A DNA stretch of 41,615 bases. Origin: Lysobacterales bacterium (lineage in GTDB: Bacteria; Pseudomonadota; Gammaproteobacteria; Xanthomonadales; SZUA-36). A program made the position numbers and the translations under genes. Below are positions 16,473-27,224 of the stretch, piece by piece. Location of the stretch: positions 1 through 41,615 of the forward strand of contig JABDJL010000060.1 of assembly GCA_013002505.1 (NCBI GenBank). The letters are read 5' to 3'. Every line of letters starts with the position of its first letter. The stretch's first letter is position 1. A model generated the notes under the pieces. That model had not been told where the DNA came from. It did no database searches and saw only the letters and a program-made list of their open reading frames with translations.

Positions 16473-19400
16473 TCAGAAGCGGTAACGCAGTCCTAACTGT
16501 ATCCGGTAGACCGAAGGCAGCAGCGCAATTTCGGGCTGCGGCACCACGGATTGCGGGTTGCCCGCATAAGCGCCGGTCGGTGAATAAATATACTGCGAAC
16601 CATCTTCGGAGATGGCCACGTTGGCCACTGGCACGTTGGAAGGCGCCGTGTAGCTTTCGACCCGTCCCCAATCGTCGTTCAGCAGGTTGCCGAAATTCTC
16701 GATATCCAGGATCAGTTCAAGCTTATTGCCCGAGTCGCCGATTCCGATTTCCTGCAAGAAGCGAATGCTCCAGATATTCGTAAATCCTGTGGTGCACGAA
16801 TTACGGGTCGTGGCGCGACCTCGGAAGCCGGCCAGGCAGTCGTTGCTGGAAATAAAGCTATCCAGGTCGGACAGGAAGTCCGCGTCGCCGGTCACCAGCG
16901 GGTCACTGACGCCGGTCGGCACGTAGAACAATTGCGAACCAGGGTTGTCGCCTTCCGACCCAAAGTCAGCCAGGAAGGTGCCGCCGAATGCGATGTCCAC
17001 GTTACCCATTACGTAGGAAAAGTTTCGCCCCGTGCGGCCGGTGTAGATCAGGCTGATCCGGGAAGTATTGTCACCGAAGATTTCCTTCTCCCAGTTAAAC
17101 GTACTGACGACACGATCGGTGATTTCATACTTTGAAGTAGACAAGCCCATGTTGTTGTAATCAGTCGTTGCATCAAAGGCGAATGACTCGTAAGTGATAA
17201 ACCGGTTATAGGCGCGAATCTCATCCATGTCGGTGTTGGTGTAACCAAATGTCCAGTCGAAGCGGCCGGCATTATCGGTATCCCAGGACTTGGCGATATT
17301 GAACGACATCACCGTACCGCCGCCCTGGCTCGTGTTTTCCAGGACATAGTCGCCGTCGGCAGGCAGGTCATAGATCGGACGCCCGTCAGGCGCACTGCCC
17401 ACGACACTGCGGCGGCGTTCCGTGACGTTGTAACCATCCTTGACTTCGGAGCGGATGATTTCCGCGCTGAAATCCCATTCGTCGCCCAGGCCGATAGCGG
17501 ATAGGTCGGCCGTGTAATCAACCCCCACCGTGTATTTCCAGGTGCTCAGGGTGTCGAAATTCGGGTCGATCGCCTCTACCGCGGCATCCGGGTTTACACC
17601 ATTGAACTCCTGCAGGAAGGTGAACGCACCGTCCGGACCCGGCAATGCAGCGGCAAGTTCCGGCAGGAATCCAAACGCGGCGCCAATGCAGGGACCGCAA
17701 ACGATGTTGCGGGTGATGGCGTTGCCGGCGTAACTGTTAGACAACATGATCAGCGGTTCGCCACCACCAAACAGGCCGGCGCCGCCGCGCAGCGTCAGGC
17801 GGTCATTCACGGCCCAGTCAAAGCCGAATCGAGGCATGACCAGCTTGTTGCCGTCGAGGTTGAAGGTGTTCGCAAAACCGTTGCGCATGTCGAAAGCAGG
17901 GTTGTAGGGAATCGGGTCGCTGTTTTCGTTCTCATCAACACGGATGCCAAACTTGAGCGTCAGGTCGTCACGAGGTGTCCATTCGTCCTGCAGGAAAAAG
18001 CTGTTGGTGGTCAGCGTGAATTGGCCCGTGGCATCGAAAGGATTGCCCGTCGTCGAATTTCCGTAAAGCACGAGGCCGATTTCCCTGGCTTCGAGCGCAT
18101 CGAGGCCACCGAAAAACAGATACTGACCGCGGGTGAAAGGCACGAAGGTGTTGGCCGTCGACTTTTCTTCGCTTTCATAACCAAAAGTCAGCAGATGGTC
18201 CTCGAGCGCGTAGTCGAATTTCAGGCGATAAATATCTGAATCATTATCCAGCAGGTTGTTATGCCGGAACTGGTCACCGCCTGCATTGATGATGCCGCCG
18301 GCCGGGGTAAAGATCTGGAATGCCGGGGTTGATGAATCAATACTGACCTGGCGGTTTTCTACCGACTTGCTGCCCCACTTGAATTCGCTGGACAGCCGGT
18401 CGTTCCAATTGGCAAACCATTTAAACCCGTAAGCGTCCATCTTCTCGTTGATGTTATAGCGGGATGAGTTCAGCGTGGCGGCGGTGGTAAAGTCGTCGAA
18501 CAGTACGTCGCCTTCTGCCTGCTGATAGCTGAATACTGCTCGATGGTCATCATTGATGCTCCAGTCAATCTTGATCAGGGTCTTCTCATCCTCATCAGTA
18601 TCGGTGGTGGCAAATCTGCCCGGGTCAAAGCCGTATTCTGTCTGGAAAATATCGATCGCGCGGTCTACATCGGCTTGCGTGACGCCAACGATATTGCCGA
18701 TGGTCTGCGCGTTGGCCGGACGCGTGGTCTCGAACTTTTCATAGTTGATGAAAAAGAACAGCTTGTCCTTGATGATCGGTCCGCCGAGTGTGAAGCCGTA
18801 GGTTTCTTCGTCAAAGTTTCCGATGCCGAGGTTTTGTCCCTTGGACTTGTTGCCGGTCTGGCCATCATCGGTTTTGAATGCAAAGACACCGCCGTGAAAC
18901 TCATTGGTGCCGGACTTGGTGACGATGTTGATATTGCCGCCAATAAAGCCGCCATAAGTCACATCGAACGGAGCGACATTGACATTGATCGCTTCAATGG
19001 CATCGATCGAAATGGGTGAACGTTGCGTGGCTGACGCATTCTTGGACAGGCCAAAGTTGTCATTCTGCGCCACGCCGTCAATGGTCACGCTGTTGTAGCG
19101 GAAATTCTGGCCGGCAATGGAAACTGCCGGTCCACGAGCGACGCTGTTGTCTACCAGGATCGAGGGGTCTGTTGCGATGGTGCTGACAAAATCCCGGGCC
19201 ACGGACGGAATGCCGTCTATCGTGTCGCGGTTAAAATCCGTTCCAGCGCCAATGCGGAGGTCCTGTACCCGTTGTGTCGCTGTCACCATGACTTCTTCCA
19301 TGGTGCCTGCTGTAACGGCGGCTACGCCGAGATTGACGACCTCGGTTTCTCCCAGTGCCACATAAATATCATCCAGCGCGCTTGAAATATAAGCCGATGA

Positions 19401-19676
19401 ATCCGCTGATTCGACCCGGTATGGCCCACCGATGGCGAGGCCACGCGCCAGGGCTGTACCGGAGGTGTTGGAGGTAATGGTTTGGGCCCGTTGGGTCGGC
19501 ACGTGAACGACACGCACCGCGACTCCGGGCATGCTGTTGCCCTGCTCATCAATAACGTTGACCCTGAGTTCTGAAGTGGTTTCCTGCGCCAGCGCGGGGG
19601 TAGAAGCGAGCCCGAACAACAGGCACAGCAAAACCCACGGCAACCAACGTTGCAGTGAATATCTGGAACTGTTCAT
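16473..19676 (-). CDS. TonB-dependent receptor with carboxypeptidase-regulatory-like N-terminal domain (Oar-like)
   Basis: Outer-membrane transporter of 1067 residues. A Sec signal peptide is cleaved after residue 30 (PALA). Residues about 34-120 form a carboxypeptidase-regulatory/transthyretin-like domain, followed by a TonB-box-like EEVMVTAT (127-134), a plug domain ending NINIVTKSGTNEFHGG, and a long beta-barrel that ends in the aromatic Tyr-Arg-Phe typical of BAM substrates. This architecture resembles Oar of Myxococcus and receptors for large ligands such as peptides or glycans; the ligand cannot be deduced. AGGAG six bases before ATG 19676 fixes the start. The gene stands alone between glmM (convergent) and kbl (same strand, 131 bases upstream). 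Confidence 0.88.
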   Translation of the reverse strand: MNSSRYSLQRWLPWVLLCLLFGLASTPALAQETTSELRVNVIDEQGNSMPGVAVRVVHVPTQRAQTITSNTSGTALARGLAIGGPYRVESADSSAYISSALDDIYVALGETEVVNLGVAAVTAGTMEEVMVTATQRVQDLRIGAGTDFNRDTIDGIPSVARDFVSTIATDPSILVDNSVARGPAVSIAGQNFRYNSVTIDGVAQNDNFGLSKNASATQRSPISIDAIEAINVNVAPFDVTYGGFIGGNINIVTKSGTNEFHGGVFAFKTDDGQTGNKSKGQNLGIGNFDEETYGFTLGGPIIKDKLFFFINYEKFETTRPANAQTIGNIVGVTQADVDRAIDIFQTEYGFDPGRFATTDTDEDEKTLIKIDWSINDDHRAVFSYQQAEGDVLFDDFTTAATLNSSRYNINEKMDAYGFKWFANWNDRLSSEFKWGSKSVENRQVSIDSSTPAFQIFTPAGGIINAGGDQFRHNNLLDNDSDIYRLKFDYALEDHLLTFGYESEEKSTANTFVPFTRGQYLFFGGLDALEAREIGLVLYGNSTTGNPFDATGQFTLTTNSFFLQDEWTPRDDLTLKFGIRVDENENSDPIPYNPAFDMRNGFANTFNLDGNKLVMPRFGFDWAVNDRLTLRGGAGLFGGGEPLIMLSNSYAGNAITRNIVCGPCIGAAFGFLPELAAALPGPDGAFTFLQEFNGVNPDAAVEAIDPNFDTLSTWKYTVGVDYTADLSAIGLGDEWDFSAEIIRSEVKDGYNVTERRRSVVGSAPDGRPIYDLPADGDYVLENTSQGGGTVMSFNIAKSWDTDNAGRFDWTFGYTNTDMDEIRAYNRFITYESFAFDATTDYNNMGLSTSKYEITDRVVSTFNWEKEIFGDNTSRISLIYTGRTGRNFSYVMGNVDIAFGGTFLADFGSEGDNPGSQLFYVPTGVSDPLVTGDADFLSDLDSFISSNDCLAGFRGRATTRNSCTTGFTNIWSIRFLQEIGIGDSGNKLELILDIENFGNLLNDDWGRVESYTAPSNVPVANVAISEDGSQYIYSPTGAYAGNPQSVVPQPEIALLPSVYRIQLGLRYRF

Positions 19677-19807
19677 GTGATCTCCTAAGGTAAACGACGG
19701 CTTATATGTCCGTCTTATTGGTATTGAATTTATCTATCAAAGCATACAACATTTTTTAAGAATTTTGTGCCTTCGCGGCGAAAGGCGCCTGACGGTATTT
19801 TCCGGTA

Positions 19808-20992
<1,185 letters not shown>

Positions 20993-21007
20993 ATCGTTTC
21001 CTGTTAT

Positions 21008-22051
21008 TCAGACTTCGCCGGTCCAGTCGCAAACAACCTTGCCGCACTGGCCCGAGGCCATCAGTTCAAAGCCTTGCTGGAATTCGGTGATCGGAATGTG
21101 GTGGGTCATGGCCCTGCCCAGCGGGAACCCGGTCAGCACCATCTGCGTCATCTTGTACCAGGTCTCGTACATGCGCCGGCCATAGATTCCATGCAGTTGG
21201 AGCCCCTTGAAGATGACGTGATCCCAATCCACGCCCGTGCCCGGGGGCTGCAGTCCCAGCAGGGCGACCTTTCCCCCGTGGTACATGTTGCGCAGCATGT
21301 CGTTGAACGCACTCGGGTTGCCGGACATCTCGAGGCCAATATCAAAACCCTCGATTCCGAGCCCGCGAACGGCGCCGGCAATGGTTTCATGCTTGACATT
21401 GATGGTGTGACTGGCGCCCATGTTGCGCGCCAATTGCAGGCGGTACTCGTTGATATCGGAAATGACCACGTGGCGCGCACCGACATGGCGGCAAATGCCG
21501 GCAGCGATAATTCCTACCGGACCGGCGCCTGTAATCAGTACGTCCTCACCGACAAGGTCGAACTGCAGCGCGCTGTGCGCGGCATTGCCAAACGGATCAA
21601 AAAACGCGGCCAGTTCCGGCGCGATTTCGTCCGGAATGGGCCACAGGTTGCTGGATGGGACGACGATGAATTCGGCAAATGCGCCGTCACGGTTAACACC
21701 GATCCCCTCGGTGTTAGGGCACAAATGCGGTTTGCCGGCCCTGCAGTTCCTGCAGTGGCCGCAAACGACATGGCCTTCGGCCGATACCCGGTCGCCAATC
21801 TCATAGCCAACGACGCCGTCTCCCAGCTTCTCGATGCGCCCGACAAATTCGTGGCCGATGACCAGGCCGGGTTCGATGGTGCGCTGCGACCACTCATCCC
21901 AGTTGAAAATATGCAGATCGGTGCCGCAAATTGCGGTTTTTTCAACCCGGATCAGGACTTCATTGGTCCCGGGTTCGGGAATGGACACGCTCTCCATCCA
22001 GATACCGGGTGCTGCTTCTTTCTTAACCAGGGCTTGCATCGTACGCGGCAT
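21008..22051 (-). CDS. tdh: L-threonine 3-dehydrogenase
   Basis: Zinc-dependent medium-chain dehydrogenase of 347 residues oxidising threonine with NAD to 2-amino-3-ketobutyrate. Catalytic-zinc residues are Cys42 (ICGTDLHI) and His67-Glu68 (GHEFVG); the structural zinc is held by four cysteines in VCGHCRNCRAGKPHLC. The nucleotide-binding motif is GAGPVGIIAAG. AAGGAG six bases before ATG 22051 sets the start. It is the first gene of tdh-kbl and is divergent from miaB. In the 194-base gap (22052-22245) I could not pick out a convincing promoter. Confidence 0.95.
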   Translation of the reverse strand: MPRTMQALVKKEAAPGIWMESVSIPEPGTNEVLIRVEKTAICGTDLHIFNWDEWSQRTIEPGLVIGHEFVGRIEKLGDGVVGYEIGDRVSAEGHVVCGHCRNCRAGKPHLCPNTEGIGVNRDGAFAEFIVVPSSNLWPIPDEIAPELAAFFDPFGNAAHSALQFDLVGEDVLITGAGPVGIIAAGICRHVGARHVVISDINEYRLQLARNMGASHTINVKHETIAGAVRGLGIEGFDIGLEMSGNPSAFNDMLRNMYHGGKVALLGLQPPGTGVDWDHVIFKGLQLHGIYGRRMYETWYKMTQMVLTGFPLGRAMTHHIPITEFQQGFELMASGQCGKVVCDWTGEV

Positions 22052-22245
22052 GTTTACTCCTTGGCGGACCGTGGAATTGGATGGCGTAAATCCGGCTGCA
22101 GATTATAACGGAGCGCGGGAAGACTTGGCACTTGGTGCGACGACCGGGAATTGGCCTTCGCATCTCCAGCATGGAAGCGCAGGTCGCTTGAGTGTATCCT
22201 ATCGGCCCCCCGAATCAGGGCAGCAAAACACGGGTTTACTTCGAT

Positions 22246-23598
22246 ATGGCCGGCAAATTGTTCATCAAGACTCATGGATGCCAGATGAACGAGTACGATT
22301 CCGACAAGATGGCGGACGTGCTGGCGGCTTCGCACGGCCTCGAATTGACAGATGTAGAGTCAGAGGCGGACGTCATCCTGATCAATACTTGCTCGATCCG
22401 AGAAAAAGCCCAGGAAAAAGTGTTCTCCCAACTGGGCCGCTGGCGCCGGCTCAAGGAAAAGAACCCTCAATTGCTCATCGGCGTCGGCGGTTGTGTTGCA
22501 AGCCAGGAAGGCGAGGCCCTGGTCAGGAGGGCGCCATTCGTCGACATGGTTTTCGGGCCGCAGACGCTTCATCGTCTGCCGGCCATGCTGGATTCTGCAC
22601 AAGTAAGCGGCAAACCAGCCATTGACATCAGTTTTCCCGAAATAGAAAAATTCGATGCCTTGCCCGAACCGGGCGCGCGCGGGCCCAGTGCTTTCGTGTC
22701 GGTTATGGAAGGCTGCAGCAAGTATTGCAGTTTTTGTGTCGTTCCCTATACACGCGGCGAGGAGGTCAGCCGGCCACTGGATGACGTGGTCGCTGAATGC
22801 GCGCACCTGGCCAGCCAGGGCGTGCGTGAAGTCAACCTGCTTGGCCAGAATGTAAATGCCTATGCCGGGTCCATGCACGATGGCCCGGAGGCCGACCTGG
22901 CGCTGTTGATTCATTACGTTGCAGCGATTGATGGTATTGACCGCATTCGCTTTACCACTTCCCACCCGGTTGAGTTTTCAGCCAGCCTGATTGAAGCATT
23001 CGGCGAAGTTCCCGAACTGGTGAATTTCGTACACCTTCCGGTTCAAAGCGGCTCGGACCGTGTTTTGTCGATGATGAAACGGGGACACACCGCTCTGGAG
23101 TACAAGCAGAAAATCCGGCGCTTGCGGGAGATCCGTCCGGATATCTGCCTGTCATCGGACTTTATCGTCGGCTTTCCGGGAGAGACGGAGCGTGATTTCG
23201 AAGCGACCCTGAAACTGATCCGTGACGTGGGTTTCGACCACAGCTTCAGCTTTATTTACAGCGCCCGGCCAGGCACACCGGCTGCCAACCTGCCTGATGA
23301 AACGCCGCTTGGGGTCAAGAAAGATCGCCTCGCAAGACTGCAGGCGCTGGTCAGCGAGCAAGCCTCCAGAATCAGCCGTGACATGGTCGGCACCGAGCAG
23401 CGCATCCTGGTTGAAGGATGCAGCCGCAAGGATCCTGCGCAACTGGCCGGCCGCACCGAGAACAACCGCGTGGTTAATTTTGATGGTCATCCAAGGCTGA
23501 TCGGACACTTCGTCAACGTGTCCATCACCGAGGCGCTGAGCAACTCACTGCGTGGGCGCCTGGTGCTTGGTGACGAGCCCTCAGTGGCCGTTGCCTGA
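22246..23598 (+). CDS. miaB: tRNA-2-methylthio-N6-dimethylallyladenosine synthase MiaB
   Basis: Radical-SAM methylthiotransferase of 450 residues that converts i6A37 to ms2i6A37 in tRNAs reading UNN codons. Three N-terminal cysteines bind the auxiliary cluster ([26 protein letters not shown]), and the radical-SAM cluster is held by [18 protein letters not shown]-terminal TRAM domain ends the protein. The frame runs upstream to a GTG at 22192, but the family begins at [12 protein letters not shown], so ATG 22246 is chosen. It heads the conserved miaB-phoH-ybeY-corC operon. Confidence 0.95.
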   Translation: MAGKLFIKTHGCQMNEYDSDKMADVLAASHGLELTDVESEADVILINTCSIREKAQEKVFSQLGRWRRLKEKNPQLLIGVGGCVASQEGEALVRRAPFVDMVFGPQTLHRLPAMLDSAQVSGKPAIDISFPEIEKFDALPEPGARGPSAFVSVMEGCSKYCSFCVVPYTRGEEVSRPLDDVVAECAHLASQGVREVNLLGQNVNAYAGSMHDGPEADLALLIHYVAAIDGIDRIRFTTSHPVEFSASLIEAFGEVPELVNFVHLPVQSGSDRVLSMMKRGHTALEYKQKIRRLREIRPDICLSSDFIVGFPGETERDFEATLKLIRDVGFDHSFSFIYSARPGTPAANLPDETPLGVKKDRLARLQALVSEQASRISRDMVGTEQRILVEGCSRKDPAQLAGRTENNRVVNFDGHPRLIGHFVNVSITEALSNSLRGRLVLGDEPSVAVA

Positions 23599-23621
23599 TT
23601 TTGACAGGCGCACCGGCACCC

Positions 23622-24581
23622 ATGAGTCCCCGCGAAACGCTTGAACTGGAGCCTGCTGACACTTTGCGCCTGGCCAATCTCTGCGGCCAGTTCGACCAGC
23701 ACCTGAAACAGATTGAATCACGCCTGGGAGTAGAGATTTTCTGCCGCGGAAACGTGTTTTCGTTTGAAGGCGATAAAAAGCAGGTGCGATCCGCTGTCCG
23801 CCTGCTGAAGCTCCTTTACAAGGCATCAGCGACCGAAACGCTGACCCCCGAGCTGGTCAACCTGCATCTGCAGGAATCGGGTATGGCAGAACTGGCCGAC
23901 AGCGAGGAAAGCCCGGCTGACGAAATCACCATTGCCACGCGCCGCGGCGCCATCCGTGGTCGTGGCCCGAACCAGAAAGCCTACCTGAAGGCGATCTTTT
24001 CCAATGCCGTCAATTTTGGCGTTGGCCCGGCCGGTACCGGCAAGACCTATCTCGCTGTTGCCTGCGCCGTGGACGCATTGCAAAAGGAACGTGTGCAGCG
24101 CATCGTGCTGGTACGCCCGGCGGTCGAGGCCGGTGAACGGCTTGGCTTCCTGCCGGGGGATATGGTCCAGAAAGTAGACCCTTATTTGCGCCCCCTCTAT
24201 GACGCATCTTATGAAATGCTGGGTTTCGAGCGGGTGGCGCGCCTGATCGAACGCAATGTCATCGAAGTGGCGCCGCTGGCTTTCATGCGTGGCCGCACGC
24301 TCAATGATGCTTTCGTGATACTCGACGAGGCGCAAAACACCACGGGTGAGCAGATGAAGATGTTCCTGACCCGTATCGGGTTCGGTTCGACTGCGGTGAT
24401 CACTGGTGACATCACCCAGACTGATTTACCGGGGCACCAGGAATCGGGAATCAAGCAGGCAATCAAGATCCTGAAAGGGGTGGACGGAATCAGTTTCACG
24501 CGTTTCACGGCGCGCGACGTGGTCCGGCATCCCATGGTGCAGAAGATCGTTGAGGCTTACGATCGCGCCGACAAGGAATGA
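23622..24581 (+). CDS. ybeZ: PhoH-like ATPase (YbeZ)
   Basis: P-loop NTPase of 319 residues in the PhoH family, linked to RNA metabolism and associated with the endoribonuclease YbeY. Walker A is GPAGTGKTYLA, Walker B is FVILDEAQNT, and sensor-type segments such as TAVITGDITQTDLPG follow. An N-terminal KH-like portion covers about 1-90. ATG 23622 matches the usual beginning of YbeZ proteins; a TTG at 23601 would add only seven unconserved residues. The stop overlaps the ybeY start by four bases (ATGA), supporting a shared function. Confidence 0.93.
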   Translation: MSPRETLELEPADTLRLANLCGQFDQHLKQIESRLGVEIFCRGNVFSFEGDKKQVRSAVRLLKLLYKASATETLTPELVNLHLQESGMAELADSEESPADEITIATRRGAIRGRGPNQKAYLKAIFSNAVNFGVGPAGTGKTYLAVACAVDALQKERVQRIVLVRPAVEAGERLGFLPGDMVQKVDPYLRPLYDASYEMLGFERVARLIERNVIEVAPLAFMRGRTLNDAFVILDEAQNTTGEQMKMFLTRIGFGSTAVITGDITQTDLPGHQESGIKQAIKILKGVDGISFTRFTARDVVRHPMVQKIVEAYDRADKE

Positions 24582-25051
24582 GTCACCAGGTCAATATTCA
24601 GCGCATGACGCTGGCCGGCGATACGCCCGGCGATGCCGATTTTCGGCGCTGGGCCATTGCCGGGCTGTCAGAAAGCAAATTCCCGGCCGAAGTGACCATC
24701 AGGGTGGTCGGAAAGCGGGAATCGAGAAAGCTGAACCGGCAATATCGAGGTAAAAACCACCCGACCAATGTTTTGTCCTTTCCGTCAGATTTGCCGATGG
24801 ACCTGGTCCGAACATTGGCAGACGAAGGCGCAAATGCACCCCTGGGTGACCTCGTGTTATGTGCACCGGTGGTTGTCGCAGAGGCTGCAGAGCAGAAAAA
24901 ATCAGCTGCAGACCATTGGGCGCACATGGTGGTGCACGGTGTGCTTCACCTGCAGGGATTCGACCACCAGGTGGCGCGCGAAGCGCAGCTAATGGAGCGC
25001 CGGGAAATTGAAATCCTGTCCACCCTCGGCGTCTCCGATCCGTACCAGTGA
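24578..25051 (+). CDS. ybeY: Endoribonuclease YbeY (16S rRNA 3'-end maturation, ribosome quality control)
   Basis: Zinc-dependent single-strand RNase of 157 residues involved in maturing the 3' end of 16S rRNA and in degrading defective ribosomes. The metal motif is complete: H120-G-V-L-H124-L-Q-G-F-D-H130. The NVLSFPSD segment, with GDLVLC, is also typical. It is translationally coupled to the PhoH gene upstream. A gap of 119 bases follows before corC, with only a weak CGCGGT/ACCGCG stem near 25135-25153. Confidence 0.95.
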   Translation: MSHQVNIQRMTLAGDTPGDADFRRWAIAGLSESKFPAEVTIRVVGKRESRKLNRQYRGKNHPTNVLSFPSDLPMDLVRTLADEGANAPLGDLVLCAPVVVAEAAEQKKSAADHWAHMVVHGVLHLQGFDHQVAREAQLMERREIEILSTLGVSDPYQ

Positions 25052-25170
25052 AACCTGTCTCGCGTGATGTAATGCTGAAATGCATCCCTGATTCTGGTAA
25101 AAGACTGGAACGGGGGCCGCTTAAGCCCCATATCCGCGGTGACGCAAACCGCGCCGTCTGAAAACCTGCT

Positions 25171-26019
25171 ATGAGCGACGATCAATCGAGTAACGGTGCC
25201 GGGCAAAAATCCTGGATTGAAAGAATAACCGGTTCTTTCGCCAGCGAGCCACGGGACCGCGAAGAACTGAAAGCCATTTTAAATGATGCCGTGCAACGGG
25301 GCGTACTCGATGCCGACGTACTCACGATGATGGAGGGCGCGCTGGAGGTATCCGAGATGCAGGTCCGCGATGCGATGGTGCCGCGTTCCCAGATGGTCGT
25401 CATTCCGCGCGACGGCCAGCTCAATGACTTTCTGCCGCAAATTCTTGAATCCGGGCATTCCCGCTTCCCGGTAATTGGTGAAGACCGCGATGAAATCGAG
25501 GGGATTTTGCTGGCCAAGGACCTGTTGCGCTATTTCGCCGAAGGCGGCGGAGAATTTTCCCTGGCTGGCGTCATCAGGCCAGCAGTGGTGATTCCTGAAA
25601 GCAAGCGACTGAACATGCTGTTGCGGGATTTTCGTGCCAGCCGCAACCACATGGCGATCGTGGTCGATGAGTATGGCGGTGTATCGGGGCTGATCACCAT
25701 CGAAGATGTGCTCGAAGAAATTGTTGGCGAGATCGATGACGAGCACGATGAAGACTATGTCCAGGCAGTCGCGCGCATCAAGGATGGTAAGTTCCTGGTC
25801 CAGGCACTGACCACGATCGAGGAGTTCAACGACATATTCGAGTGTGAACTGTCGGAGGGTGACTTCGACACGGTCGGTGGAATGGTGCTTGCGGCATTCG
25901 GCCGCGTGCCAGACCCTGGTGAAGTCGTCACCTTCATGGACCGCTTTGAATTTCGCGTCGCTGAATCTGACAGCCGCCGCATCGGCGCCCTGGAAGTCAG
26001 CGTGCTCGACAGTGCCTGA
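25171..26019 (+). CDS. corC: CorC/YbeX family protein (CBS pair plus CorC-HlyC domain)
   Basis: Cytosolic protein of 282 residues with a pair of CBS domains (about 65-185, with MVPRSQMVVIPRD and IVVDEYGGVSGLITIEDVLEEIVGEI) and a C-terminal CorC-HlyC transporter-associated domain (about 200-280). Homologues (YbeX) are linked to magnesium and cobalt homeostasis and to ribosome metabolism. It lacks the membrane DUF21 domain of the larger CNNM/HlyC relatives. It follows ybeY, as in E. coli; there the next gene is lnt, here it is a DUF4105/Lnb gene. Confidence 0.92.
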   Translation: MSDDQSSNGAGQKSWIERITGSFASEPRDREELKAILNDAVQRGVLDADVLTMMEGALEVSEMQVRDAMVPRSQMVVIPRDGQLNDFLPQILESGHSRFPVIGEDRDEIEGILLAKDLLRYFAEGGGEFSLAGVIRPAVVIPESKRLNMLLRDFRASRNHMAIVVDEYGGVSGLITIEDVLEEIVGEIDDEHDEDYVQAVARIKDGKFLVQALTTIEEFNDIFECELSEGDFDTVGGMVLAAFGRVPDPGEVVTFMDRFEFRVAESDSRRIGALEVSVLDSA

Positions 26020-26039
26020 TATGGCCCACCACTGAATTC

Positions 26040-27224
26040 GTGGCCCGGCTGCATATCAACCCATTTTCTATTTTCCTGTTAATCATTGCGGCGGGTTTGT
26101 ATTGCGAACGCGTGCAGGCGCAGGATCCGGTCCTGCCGCTGGCTTCCGGCCAGCCAGAGGCCTGGCTTGTTACCTACGGTCCGGGTGAATTGTACTGGCA
26201 GAGGTTTGGCCACAATGCAATTTGGATACGTGATCCGTCACGCAATATCGACCACGTGTTCAATGCCGGTTTTTTCGATTTCAACCAGCCTGGATTTCTG
26301 CGGCGGTTTATCGAGGGCCGGATGCTGTATTTTTCGGCGGCGCAGCCTGCGCTGGATGAGTTCCGGCAATACCAGTTCGACAATCGCTCGATACAGGCGC
26401 GGCCGCTGCGTCTCGACCTGGTTGAATACGAACGGCTGCTGAACCACCTGGTGCGGCAGGTCGACCCGGAACACCGCCATTACTTGTACGACTACTACCT
26501 CGACAATTGTTCCACCCGCATTCGTGACGCGATCGACGTTGCGCTGGCAGGCCAGCTTTCTTCGGTGATTGCAGAGCAGGTGGCGCGGCAAAACTTCCGT
26601 GACCATACTCGCCGCTCAACAGAAGCTGTTTTCTGGTATTACCTGGGCCTGGAGACTGCATTGGGCCTGCCGACCGATCGCAACATCAGCCGCTGGCAGG
26701 AAATGTTCTTACCGGCCGTGGTTGACGAGGTGATCGCAGGTTTCGAGCGTGAAGGCAGACCGGTGGCCGGAGATCTGTTTACGATCTGGAACTCGAGCCT
26801 CGAAATACCGCCGGCCACACCGCCGTTTACCGCGTGGCGATACCTGCTGGCCGGCCTGTTACTGACCGGCTTTTTTTCACTGATGGGCCGCCTTGCAGGC
26901 GAGGTGATGGCACAGGGAAGTATTAACGCCTACCTGGTGATTGCCGCGCAGGGCGGCTTATTGCTTACCTACCTGTGGACCATGACCGATCACCAGGTTG
27001 CAAGCCCCAATGCCAACCTGCTGTTGTTGAATCCCCTCTTGATACTGGGTTTGTGGCCTCGGCTCAGGCGATTGGCAGCGTTGGTGTTGCTGGCCGGCGT
27101 GGCGTTTTGCATGGTCCAGCTGTTGTTGCCAGGTGGGCAGTACAACCTCGACGTGCTGGCATTCCTGGCGCCGGTCAATCTCGCTGTGGGCTGGTGGTTG
27201 TGGCGCAACGCGCCGGATCTCTGA
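26040..27224 (+). CDS. Lnb-like/DUF4105 membrane protein at the position usually held by lnt
   Basis: Protein of 394 residues: signal or anchor segment (about 9-28), periplasmic domain (about 30-260), then about five transmembrane helices (roughly 267-287, 297-316, 325-340, 345-363, 371-388). The periplasmic part fits the family known as DUF4105, later named the Lnb N-terminal periplasmic domain after a lipoprotein N-acyltransferase of Bacteroides (from memory). It has WQRFGHNAIW (His58) and YLDNCSTRIRDAID (Cys157), a likely His/Cys pair. The membrane part carries the family pattern TDH followed by N-x-N-L-L and NPL. GTG 26040 is the only reasonable start. It sits 20 bases after corC, where E. 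coli has lnt. Transfer of an acyl chain to lipoproteins is therefore an attractive but unproven role. Confidence 0.78.
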   Translation: MARLHINPFSIFLLIIAAGLYCERVQAQDPVLPLASGQPEAWLVTYGPGELYWQRFGHNAIWIRDPSRNIDHVFNAGFFDFNQPGFLRRFIEGRMLYFSAAQPALDEFRQYQFDNRSIQARPLRLDLVEYERLLNHLVRQVDPEHRHYLYDYYLDNCSTRIRDAIDVALAGQLSSVIAEQVARQNFRDHTRRSTEAVFWYYLGLETALGLPTDRNISRWQEMFLPAVVDEVIAGFEREGRPVAGDLFTIWNSSLEIPPATPPFTAWRYLLAGLLLTGFFSLMGRLAGEVMAQGSINAYLVIAAQGGLLLTYLWTMTDHQVASPNANLLLLNPLLILGLWPRLRRLAALVLLAGVAFCMVQLLLPGGQYNLDVLAFLAPVNLAVGWWLWRNAPDL

